From assembly GCA_947165615.1 (NCBI GenBank), contig CAMVBD010000130.1:1-5328 (forward strand): a stretch of 5,328 bases of DNA, in the 5' to 3' direction. The notes beneath the pieces were generated by a model. The model searched no databases, was not told the origin of the DNA, and saw only the letters and a program-made list of their open reading frames with translations. How positions within the stretch are numbered: position 1 is the first letter of the stretch; each line of letters starts with the position of its first letter. Both the position numbers and the translations under genes were made by a program. This document shows positions 1 to 5,180 of the stretch, one piece after another. The DNA comes from an uncultured Clostridia bacterium. Its GTDB lineage: Bacteria > Bacillota > Clostridia > Oscillospirales > Acutalibacteraceae.

Positions 1-1916
1 GTCTGGTTATGGAAGGTGAAGAAGGTGCCGTGGTCGGTGAAGCAATCCTGACAGATCTTTCCGCGGTAAATATACGGTCCGTAGATGCTGTTGCTTGTGG
101 CGTAATCGCCCTCGTGGGAATTAAGATAGTACACGCCGCCGAATTTGGTGATCCAGCACGCGTCGTTCTCCCAGCCGTCTATGACCTCGACCGCCTTCGG
201 CTCTTCCGCCAGAGAGATCATATCCTCGTTCAGCCGCGCGATATAATATTTTTTGCCGACGACGGTATAGCCGAACATGATGTACGGCGTCCGGTTTTCA
301 TCATCGTCGATGAATACCGTCGGGTCGTAGCAGGCGGTATCCACAAGTCCCTGCGGCAGCAGCGGCTTTCCGAGCGCGTCGACGTAGGGCCCGCCGGGAC
401 CGTTTTCGCTGACCGCGACGCCGGTGCAGCGCTGCTGGTCTGAGAAATAGAGATAATACTTGCCGTTTCGCTCCGCCGCGTCGGTGGCGTAGCATTCCCG
501 ATCCGTTCCGAGGAAGGTGTCCTCCGGATGAAGCGTGAATTCCAGCTTCCAGTTGACAAGATCGTCAGAAGAAAACACGCGCCAGTCGTCCATGCGGTAG
601 ATCGGCTGCCCGGGGCCGTAATCGTGGCTGGAAAACAGGTAGGCCTTGCCGTCAAAAATATGTACGTGCGGGTCGCACACGCCCATATCGGGAAAAACGC
701 GTCTGAAATTGCCGCCCTCTAAATTTCCGCCGCTTTGGAATGTGGCTCGGATCTCCTCGACGGAACCCGCCGTCAGGTAATAGTAATAACTGTGCGGTTC
801 GTCGAACTCCAGCCCAAACACGCCCAGCGGGGCCACGTAATTTGTGGAGTCGGCTCCCGCGTCGGCGGACCCGTCATACAGATACCGCCCCGCAAGCAGC
901 CTCTTTGCCTGCGGCGTAAACAGTCCCACGCCGTAGCCGCTGTCGTCCGTCCACGCGCACCACGTTTCGTTATTGCCGTCCTTCAGTTGAAAGGCGGGTT
1001 TTCCTCCCCAGAAAGGCAAGTCCCGCTCTACACGCAGGGTGTCGCCGGTCCACGGCTTTTCGCCGTCATAAAACCAAAAATTGCCGAGCGCGCTGACGGC
1101 ATAAAACGCCGGAAGCTCCTGCTCTCTGTCCGTCCATGGCGTCCGGAGAAAATCCACCGCCGTATTCTTGACGGTCAGCCCCTTGTCCGTCAGTTTATAC
1201 ACACTTGTGTAGTACGGTTGTGTGAACATGGTGTTCTGCGCCCAATCGAGAGGACGGCAGACGACGCGGATCTCATCATCGCTTTTTTCAACGGCCACAA
1301 GCTTGCTGTTGTTGCCGTACTGGTCGCCGCCCTGTACGGGATTGTAGCCCCAAACGGTATCGACGTACACGCCGTTTTCATAGCCCTCGATCTCCTGCGG
1401 CCCGTAATAGGACTGCTGTACAAGACGGCCGGTGTCATGATTGTTCAGGAGATTTCCGTAGTCGCTGTTCTCTTTGTCCTCAAACCAGGAAAGGCCGCCG
1501 CCCCATCTCAGGTTGACGCCCGCCTTGTAATGCTCGTTTTCAATGAACAGAACGTCCTCCTTCGGCGCTTCCTGCAAATCGCAGGTGAAGTCCGAAACGC
1601 TGAGAACGCAGGTTTCTCCCGGAACGATGGGTTCAAAGCGCACCGAAAGAAGCCGCGACGCGGTCTTGTGGTCCATATAACCCATAAGCAGCATGGAGGC
1701 ATGGCTTGCCTGCGAACTCAGCAGCAATTCTTCCCCAAAGGTATTCATGCCCTGCCTGTATAAGAAGACGGCGCGGACCGCCGCCGTGGCTTCGTAAGAG
1801 AAGGAGACGCGGTTGAATCCCCCCATTCCCGAGAAGAACGGCACCTTTACCGTGTAACCGTCCGTTATATCCACGGCGGTCAGATTCAACGCGGGAAAAG
1901 GTATTTCGTTTTTCAT
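1..1916 (-). CDS. GH43-type glycosidase with a large N-terminal domain (3' end outside the window)
   Basis: Partial gene: 638 codons read without a stop before the left edge. Residues about 1-400 form a beta-rich region I cannot assign; it contains RWGGGLSWFEDK (137-148) and NNHDTGRLVQQSYYG (158-172). From about 405 on it matches a GH43 five-bladed propeller. The expected catalytic residues are visible: Asp415 (CDPHVHIFDGKAY, base), Asp531 (YDPTVFIDDD, pKa modulator) and Glu583 (WENDACWIT, acid), followed by DHGTFF (628-633). GH43 enzymes hydrolyse arabinosides, xylosides or galactosides with inversion; the substrate cannot be told here. The ATG at 1916 has an ideal AAGGAGG seven bases upstream, giving a cytosolic protein. 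An in-frame ATG at 1997 would add a hydrophobic leader (see separate entry). The GH43 domain assignment is firm; the start and the specificity are less so. Confidence 0.85.
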   Translation of the reverse strand, partial: MKNEIPFPALNLTAVDITDGYTVKVPFFSGMGGFNRVSFSYEATAAVRAVFLYRQGMNTFGEELLLSSQASHASMLLMGYMDHKTASRLLSVRFEPIVPGETCVLSVSDFTCDLQEAPKEDVLFIENEHYKAGVNLRWGGGLSWFEDKENSDYGNLLNNHDTGRLVQQSYYGPQEIEGYENGVYVDTVWGYNPVQGGDQYGNNSKLVAVEKSDDEIRVVCRPLDWAQNTMFTQPYYTSVYKLTDKGLTVKNTAVDFLRTPWTDREQELPAFYAVSALGNFWFYDGEKPWTGDTLRVERDLPFWGGKPAFQLKDGNNETWCAWTDDSGYGVGLFTPQAKRLLAGRYLYDGSADAGADSTNYVAPLGVFGLEFDEPHSYYYYLTAGSVEEIRATFQSGGNLEGGNFRRVFPDMGVCDPHVHIFDGKAYLFSSHDYGPGQPIYRMDDWRVFSSDDLVNWKLEFTLHPEDTFLGTDRECYATDAAERNGKYYLYFSDQQRCTGVAVSENGPGGPYVDALGKPLLPQGLVDTACYDPTVFIDDDENRTPYIMFGYTVVGKKYYIARLNEDMISLAEEPKAVEVIDGWENDACWITKFGGVYYLNSHEGDYATSNSIYGPYIYRGKICQDCFTDHGTFFTFHNQ

Positions 1917-1997
1917 CTCGATCCCTCCTTGGTAAAAGCCCAAAAACATGCATACGGACAGAAAGAACGATATGATTTTTTTGTAGAGTAACGTCAT
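1917..1997 (-). other. Possible N-terminal extension of the GH43 gene: signal-peptide-like leader from an upstream in-frame ATG
   Basis: The frame of the GH43 gene stays open upstream to a stop at 2018-2016. Its first ATG is at 1997, 27 codons before the ATG at 1916, with a moderate ribosome site (AGAAAGG) seven bases upstream. The extension has a basic start (LLYKK, residues 3-7), a hydrophobic stretch at about 8-22 (IISFFLSVCMFLGFY) and then QGGIE. This looks like a secretion signal or membrane anchor. There is no clear AxA cleavage site, and LSVC is a poor lipobox because it has Val where Gly, Ala or Ser is expected. The last codons also form the strong ribosome site of the 1916 start, so one stretch of DNA may serve both uses. 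It could also be untranslated leader. Confidence 0.45.
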
Positions 1998-2077
1998 AGG
2001 GGTACCTTTCTTGTTTCAGTAAACCGATGCGGCTCTTCCGGGGCAAACCGTCGGACCTGTGCGGCACTTTTATAAAA

Positions 2078-2117
2078 ATACTAAATACAGTATATACCGG
2101 TTCCCTCAAAAAGTAAA
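2078..2117 (-). promoter_or_regulatory. Predicted sigma-A promoter of the GH43 gene with overlapping dyad
   Basis: On the minus strand there is a -35 box TTTACT (2117-2112), a 17-base spacer and a -10 box TATACT (2094-2089). A perfect inverted repeat, ATACT-6-AGTAT (2093-2078), covers the -10 box and the likely start point and could be an operator. The spacer also holds AACCGGT (2102-2096), like the core of the palindrome in the fucosidase promoter. The leader would be about 85 bases to the 1997 ATG or about 165 to the 1916 ATG. Confidence 0.5.
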
Positions 2118-2121
2118 CCCC

Positions 2122-2164
2122 AAAAAAAGCGGCTTTACGCCCTGAAGCGCAAAATGAGCGTAAA
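2122..2164 (-). terminator. Terminator-like hairpin upstream of the GH43 promoter
   Basis: On the minus strand TTTACGC (2164-2158) pairs with GCGTAAA (2140-2134) around a 17-base loop. After five more bases (GCCGC) comes a run of seven T (2128-2122). The gap before the T-run and the long loop make this a weak intrinsic terminator. It would stop readthrough from the fucosidase gene. Confidence 0.3.
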
Positions 2165-2197
2165 AAAAGACCGGCTTCTCCCGAATAAAGTCAGCCC

Positions 2198-2229
2198 CGC
2201 CGGCGGCTGAAGATGGCTCTCCGCCGGCG
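2198..2229. repeat. GC-rich inverted repeat
   Basis: CGCCGGCGG (2198-2206) and CCGCCGGCG (2221-2229) are perfect nine-base arms around a 14-base loop. The left arm can instead pair locally through TCAGCC/GGCTGA (2191-2210). There is no T-run beside it, so it is a structured element rather than an evident terminator. Confidence 0.5.
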
Positions 2230-2281
2230 CTCCGAAAGGATATAGATCCCTGCGCGATCCATGATGCGATGTTAGCCCTCA

Positions 2282-2361
2282 CGTGCCGCAGGCACGCATC
2301 ATCAGCGAAGCGACATCATTGCCGAAAGCAACATCATTTGCCCGACAGGGCAAACATCATT
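2282..2361. repeat. Array of short hairpins separated by ACATCATT
   Basis: Small stem-loops follow one another: CGTGCC-gca-GGCACG (2282-2296), a minimal AGCGAAGCG, TTGC-cgaaa-GCAA (2319-2331) and TTTGCCC-gaca-GGGCAAA (2337-2354). ACATCATT follows at 2313-2320, 2331-2338 and 2354-2361, and CATCAT at 2297-2302. The linkers are nearly constant while the stems differ. I recall similar strings in intergenic DNA of gut Clostridia, but I cannot verify this here. No coding sense is seen. Confidence 0.65.
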
Positions 2362-2366
2362 CAAAG

Positions 2367-2461
2367 AAACGCCTTTTGCCGTGGCAGACAAAAGACGTTT
2401 TTTTGTTGTGTAAGTCCGCCAAAATGATACACGTGCGTTGCGCGGCAATCCGGAATTTATC
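2367..2461. repeat. Intergenic repeat R1, copy 1 (terminator-like hairpin plus conserved 25-mer)
   Basis: This copy has a 12-base-arm hairpin (2367-2400; AAACGCCTTTTG against CAAAAGACGTTT, one G-T pair, ten-base loop), followed by T7 on the plus strand. Then comes GTGTAAGTCCGCC continuing into AAAATGATACAC, identical to copy 2 at 4320-4421 and itself ending in GTGTA/TACAC arms. A less conserved tail runs to ATTTATC at 2461. Both copies lie just beyond the 3' end of a minus-strand gene. In this copy the T-run favours termination of plus-strand rather than minus-strand transcripts. Confidence 0.75.
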
Positions 2462-2511
2462 TTTCCAAAGCAAAACGTGCAAGCACAACATCGCCAGCAA
2501 CGCTGTTTCAA

Positions 2512-3714
2512 TCAATCTATTTCTATTTTAAAGCACAGCGGTTTGTCACTTTGGCAGCCGCTTGTTTTTATTACCATTTCGTTTTCGTTTCTCTCAAAGT
2601 CAAGTGTCTCGCCCGTTTCAAGCAGCATTACTGACTTCACCAAGAAATCGTGTGGATTATGCTTTTTGAACGCTTTGATTTTCACATCGTTTCCGTCCGG
2701 GCGCATCTGAAAAGCATACACGCAGCCGTCCTTATAGGTGAAACGAAAATCATTTTCGGTGTACTGTTTTTCCTCACTGTCCTTAAAAAAGCCTGCTTCA
2801 TTATTGACATCGCCTTCGCCGAACTGCTTCCAGAAGGTGGTGCCGTAAATGCCATCTCCGTTTTTCATGAGCCAAGCGCCGATTTCAAGCAGCACTGCCG
2901 TTTCTTCTTCGGTAATTGTTCCGTCTGCCCTGGGACCGACATTGAGCAGCAGCATACCATTTTTACTGACGATGTCAATTAAATCGCAAATGATCTGTCT
3001 GCTGTTTTTGTATTCATTATCACTTGTGTATCCCCATGAGCATTTGCCGATGGCGGTATCGGTCTGCCAAGGGACGGGAGAGATATCGGTCAGCGCGCCG
3101 CGCTCCACATCAAAGGTGGCAACACCCGGCGGAAACGCTTCGTGCTTATAGTTAATCGTCACCTCTTTGCCCCACTCGGAAGCACGATTATAGTAATAGG
3201 CACAGAGTTTTTTCAGGTAAGGCTTGAAGGAGTGGTTGTGTATCCACCAGTCAAAGTATAAAATACTCGGTTGATATTTATCAACAAGCTCGCAGGTGCG
3301 TACCAACCAGTCCTCCAGCCACTCTTTGCTTGCTCCAAGAGAATAGGTGTCCGCTGTGGTGGCGTGCAGGGTGTGGCTGTCAAGCTCAGGGCAGTGATAG
3401 GCAGGGCCGTAAAAATCGCCATACTGCTCATCGTTGACATCGCTGTCAAAGGTTCTGCCCATATTCATAAAGAAATAATGTTCTGCCCTGTGACTTGAGG
3501 CGCAAAAGGTTAAGCCTTCGTTTTCACAGGCTGTTTTCAACTCACCTGCAACATCTCTTAATGGTCCCATGTTTTTGGCGTTCCAACGGTTAAACGCCGT
3601 GTCATACATTGCAAAGCCGTCATGATGCTCACACACGGGCATAACAAATTTTGCTCCCGCTTTTTTAAAAAGCGCCATCCATTCTTCAGCGCTGAATTTT
3701 TCAGCTCGGAACAT
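2512..3714 (-). CDS. GH29 alpha-L-fucosidase, catalytic and C-terminal part after the frameshift
   Basis: A 400-residue frame carries most of the catalytic barrel and the C-terminal beta domain. CEHHDGF is at 28-34, the nucleophile Asp155 in YFDWWI, Glu204 in FDVERG, and PWQTDTAIG at 215-223. NVGPRADGT and the GIYGT stretch typical of the end of the barrel follow. Its first ATG (3714) falls exactly at the break. AAGGA lies about ten bases before it, so coupled restart on the same message is possible. Without residues 1-90, including the IHWG motif, this part alone is unlikely to be a working enzyme. It ends with TGA at 2514-2512. Confidence 0.6.
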   Translation of the reverse strand: MFRAEKFSAEEWMALFKKAGAKFVMPVCEHHDGFAMYDTAFNRWNAKNMGPLRDVAGELKTACENEGLTFCASSHRAEHYFFMNMGRTFDSDVNDEQYGDFYGPAYHCPELDSHTLHATTADTYSLGASKEWLEDWLVRTCELVDKYQPSILYFDWWIHNHSFKPYLKKLCAYYYNRASEWGKEVTINYKHEAFPPGVATFDVERGALTDISPVPWQTDTAIGKCSWGYTSDNEYKNSRQIICDLIDIVSKNGMLLLNVGPRADGTITEEETAVLLEIGAWLMKNGDGIYGTTFWKQFGEGDVNNEAGFFKDSEEKQYTENDFRFTYKDGCVYAFQMRPDGNDVKIKAFKKHNPHDFLVKSVMLLETGETLDFERNENEMVIKTSGCQSDKPLCFKIEID

Positions 3715-3986
3715 CGGATAAAATCCTTGTAGCCGAATTTGTCCTGCGTGCCATAGGTCTTGCGGTGATATTCAAATTCGCGGCAATTCCTGTCATACAT
3801 TGCCCTTGAATACCACTCGCTGCCGTAAGCCGGCACGGAGTAAACGCCCCAATGAATGAAGATGCCGAACTTGTCGCGGTAATACCATTCCGGCGTTTTA
3901 TGATGCGACAGTGACTGCCAGGTATCCTTATATGTTCCGTTTTTGATAACGCTTTCAATTTGGTTCAGATATTCCTGTTTTGTCAT
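3558..3986 (-). CDS. GH29 alpha-L-fucosidase, N-terminal part before the frameshift
   Basis: This is the 142-residue product if no frameshift occurs. Residues 1-90 are true GH29 sequence, with the IHWG substrate-binding motif at 44-47 and GSEWYSRAMY at 55-64. From Arg91 the reading is out of frame and ends in a 52-residue tail without family features. The fragment lacks the nucleophile and should be inactive. The start is ATG at 3986 behind TAGGAGAAAGCG, with its own consensus promoter upstream. Confidence 0.6.
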   Translation of the reverse strand: MTKQEYLNQIESVIKNGTYKDTWQSLSHHKTPEWYYRDKFGIFIHWGVYSVPAYGSEWYSRAMYDRNCREFEYHRKTYGTQDKFGYKDFIRCSELKNSALKNGWRFLKKREQNLLCPCVSIMTALQCMTRRLTVGTPKTWDH

Positions 3987-3997
3987 CGCTTTCTCCT

Positions 3998-4014
3998 AAA
4001 ATCCCGATTTGTCG
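3998..4014 (-). promoter_or_regulatory. Leader motif shared with the DUF4256 gene (copy in the fucosidase 5' UTR)
   Basis: The minus strand reads CGACAAATCGGGATTTT just before the ribosome site AGGAG. The DUF4256 gene has CGATAAATCGGGATTTAT in the same place. AAATC-GG-GATTT is an imperfect dyad with a two-base centre, more like a protein site than an RNA hairpin. Its role is unknown. Confidence 0.5.
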
Positions 4015-4031
4015 TTTTCTTTTCATGATTT

Positions 4032-4067
4032 ATTATACTCAGAACCGATGAACTTTTCAACCGGTTG
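4032..4067 (-). promoter_or_regulatory. Consensus sigma-A promoter of the fucosidase gene with LacI-type palindrome
   Basis: TTGAAA (4060-4055), a 17-base spacer and a perfect TATAAT (4037-4032) give a near-ideal promoter. Transcription should start near 4025, leaving a leader of about 40 bases. CAACCGGTTG (4058-4067) is a perfect ten-base palindrome with the central CG typical of LacI/GalR-family operators, and it overlaps the -35 box. This suggests repression that is relieved by a sugar. The regulator gene is not in this window. Confidence 0.75.
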
Positions 4068-4078
4068 CAAAGAAATAG

Positions 4079-4115
4079 AGCCCGCGTCTCCGCTGTTTGG
4101 GGCGGTTTGCGGGCT
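4079..4115 (-). terminator. GC-rich hairpin upstream of the fucosidase promoter
   Basis: AGCCCGC (4079-4085) pairs with GCGGGCT (4109-4115), with an inner CCGC/GCGG stem (4090-4093 with 4102-4105) and an eight-base loop. On the minus strand it is followed by CTATTTCTTTG, a poor T-run. It could shield the fucosidase promoter from upstream transcription. Confidence 0.4.
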
Positions 4116-4132
4116 GCTGCTTATTTCACGTA

Positions 4133-4282
4133 TTCGAGTCCTGTATCTTCGTACCTTTTTGCGTTTCTTTACAGGTGCAAAGAAACGCAAAAAGTACACC
4201 AGCATTTTCGGGCATTTTTGAGGGCTGAAAGCAAAAAATAGGGCCCCGAAACAGCCGATCGACTGCTCCGAAGCCCTATTTT
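4133..4282. repeat. Intergenic repeat R2, copy A, with two large hairpins
   Basis: This is a homologue of copy B at 5181-5328. It starts with TTCGAGTCC, like a tRNA T-loop. Next is a perfect 15-base-arm hairpin, TTTTTGCGTTTCTTT (4156-4170) with AAAGAAACGCAAAAA (4179-4193), extended by GTAC on both sides. After TACACCAGCATTTTCGGGC comes a second hairpin, AAAATAGGGC (4235-4244) with GCCCTATTTT (4273-4282), around the near-palindrome CAGCCGATCGACTG. On the minus strand the second hairpin runs into six T and could terminate transcription. No protein is supported here. Confidence 0.75.
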
Positions 4283-4315
4283 GCTTGATTTTGCCCGATT
4301 TTTGCCCAAAATGCG

Positions 4316-4353
4316 AAAAAAACGTCTTTTGCCGTGGTAGACAAAAGACGTTT
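4316..4353 (-). terminator. Intrinsic terminator of the DUF4256 gene (hairpin part of R1 copy 2)
   Basis: On the minus strand AAACGTCTTTTG and CAAAAGACGTTT are perfect 12-base arms with a ten-base loop (4353-4320), and the stem runs into seven T (4322-4316). This is a textbook Rho-independent terminator about 120 bases after the DUF4256 stop codon. Confidence 0.75.
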
Positions 4354-4421
4354 CTTCTTAAACTATGTGTAAGTCCGCCAAAATGATACACGCATTCGGC
4401 GCGATAAACCGAGATTTGTCA
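4320..4421. repeat. Intergenic repeat R1, copy 2
   Basis: Same order as copy 1: hairpin (4320-4353), linker, the 25-base block from GTGTAAGTCCGCC to GATACAC, then a tail ending GATAAACCGAGATTTGTC (4403-4420). The linker is about six bases longer than in copy 1. The hairpin has a compensated arm here (T-A instead of G-T), which suggests the structure is kept. Confidence 0.75.
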
Positions 4422-4470
4422 TTTTTACAGTCCAATGAATCGCAGAGTTTTTCATCATTGAGTCCGGTGC

Positions 4471-4995
4471 TCAGACAAGAATATACCCTCTGAATCCGCG
4501 CACAGAATAGTAGGAATCCGCGCCGTTGTGAAAAGTGAAAACGGTATCATAGCGCCGTTCGCAGAACAGCGCGCCGCCCTTGCTGCGGATATCCTCCGGC
4601 GTAGCGATCCAGCTTGACGTTTTCAGATCAAATGAGCCGAGACTTTGCAGTCGACGATAGAGTTCCTCTGTCATCATCGAAATGCCAATCTCTTTCGCTT
4701 TCCGTTCGGCGCTGTCGGACGGCGGGTTCTTCGTGCGCCCGCGCAACGCCTTTTCGTCATAGCACAGGCTTCTGCGCCCGACGGGCGATTCCTTTGCACA
4801 GTCACAGAAAATGAGTTTCCCCGTCTTTACGTCATACCCTATGGTGTCAGGCTCACCGCCGCTTTCCTCCATCTTTTGCAAAACTGCGATGACAGCGGGA
4901 GCCTCGCGCAGCCTATGTTCCACCTCGGACCATTCCAAGTCCGGATGAAGTTCCTTGTGTTCTGAAAATCTCACTTTCAATAATTCCAACATCAT
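4471..4995 (-). CDS. DUF4256 family protein
   Basis: This soluble protein of 174 residues is close to full family length and I recognise it as DUF4256. The conserved blocks are GGEPD (46-50), CDCAKESPVGRRSLCYD (64-80), FDLKTSSWI (122-130), ALFCERRYDTVF (142-153) and HNGADSYYSVRGFRG (156-170). The Cys, Asp, Glu and Arg residues in these blocks might form an active site, but no reaction is known for the family and I assign none. No signal peptide or membrane segment is seen. I chose ATG 4995 because AGGG lies five bases before it; ATG 4992 fits equally well. GTG 5001 overlaps that AGGG and lacks a spaced ribosome site. It has its own promoter and terminator, so it is probably monocistronic. Confidence 0.88.
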   Translation of the reverse strand: MMLELLKVRFSEHKELHPDLEWSEVEHRLREAPAVIAVLQKMEESGGEPDTIGYDVKTGKLIFCDCAKESPVGRRSLCYDEKALRGRTKNPPSDSAERKAKEIGISMMTEELYRRLQSLGSFDLKTSSWIATPEDIRSKGGALFCERRYDTVFTFHNGADSYYSVRGFRGYILV

Positions 4996-5004
4996 GCTCA
5001 CCCT

Positions 5005-5022
5005 ATAAATCCCGATTTATCG
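5005..5022 (-). promoter_or_regulatory. Leader motif shared with the fucosidase gene (copy in the DUF4256 5' UTR)
   Basis: CGATAAATCGGGATTTAT on the minus strand lies directly before the ribosome site. It matches the fucosidase leader (4014-3998) over 16 positions with one difference. The two genes are otherwise unrelated, so the match is not inherited coding sequence. Confidence 0.5.
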
Positions 5023-5088
5023 ATCTCATTATTCCTTTTCTATTAAATGCGATTACAGTGTTTTTTTCAATCCTTAGTTTAACAATTT

Positions 5089-5117
5089 ATTATATCATGC
5101 GGAACGCAATAAATCAA
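5089..5117 (-). promoter_or_regulatory. Sigma-A promoter of the DUF4256 gene (extended -10)
   Basis: TTGATT (5117-5112), a 17-base spacer and TATAAT (5094-5089) preceded by TGA, which makes an extended -10. The predicted start is near 5082, giving a leader of about 85 bases. The leader is AT-rich and shows no riboswitch fold that I recognise. Confidence 0.7.
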
Positions 5118-5126
5118 TATCCGAGC

Positions 5127-5142
5127 GTAACGGAACCGTTAC
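5127..5142. promoter_or_regulatory. 16-base palindrome upstream of the DUF4256 promoter
   Basis: GTAACGG-aa-CCGTTAC is a perfect inverted repeat of seven-base arms ending ten bases upstream of the -35 box, where an activator could bind. It also sits inside a larger GAGCG...CGCTC pairing (5123-5160) followed by eight T on the plus strand, so it may instead be part of a plus-strand terminator or a repeat. Confidence 0.4.
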
Positions 5143-5180
5143 TTCGGGCTTGATTTCGCTCTTTTTTTTCTGATTTGAGG

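Larger units (their letters stand above)
2512..3986 (-). pseudogene. Alpha-L-fucosidase (GH29), reading frame interrupted by a one-base deletion
   Basis: The two overlapping frames together make a full GH29 enzyme of about 491 residues, which removes alpha-linked L-fucose with retention of configuration. Residues 1-90 come from the first frame and include FGIFIHWGVYSVPAYGSEW (40-58), the GH29 signature. The rest comes from the frame starting at 3714, with CEHHDGF, YFDWWIHN (nucleophile Asp near 246), FDVERG (Glu near 295, an acid/base candidate), PWQTDTAIGKCSWGY and SKNGMLLLNVGPRADGT. At 3717-3715 one C is missing: ATCCGATG stands where ATC CCG ATG would give the family's DFIPMF. No signal peptide is seen, so it is cytosolic. 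The start at 3986 has AGGAG six bases upstream. It may be a real pseudogene, a read or assembly error, or a gene using -1 frameshifting. Confidence 0.85.

Noticed and set aside
735..1763. Long plus-strand open frame of 342 codons
   Set aside because: It is antisense to the GH43 gene, whose protein has clear family motifs. The plus-strand product shows no recognisable domain, and the frame is explained by the GC-rich codon pattern of the opposite strand.
1633..2109. Minus-strand frame of 158 codons overlapping the start of the GH43 gene
   Set aside because: It is in a different frame from the GH43 protein, reads across the predicted promoter, and its product has no family features.
2282..2361. 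CRISPR-like array
   Set aside because: The repeated unit is only eight bases, the intervals are short hairpins rather than unique spacers of constant length, and no cas gene is present.
4009..4391. Small open frames on both strands in the spacer between the DUF4256 and fucosidase genes
   Set aside because: They are Lys/Arg/Phe-rich readings of the R1 and R2 hairpins, with no ribosome site and no conserved coding pattern.
4996..5001. GTG at 5001 as start of the DUF4256 gene
   Set aside because: It overlaps the AGGG that best serves as ribosome site for the ATG codons at 4995 and 4992.
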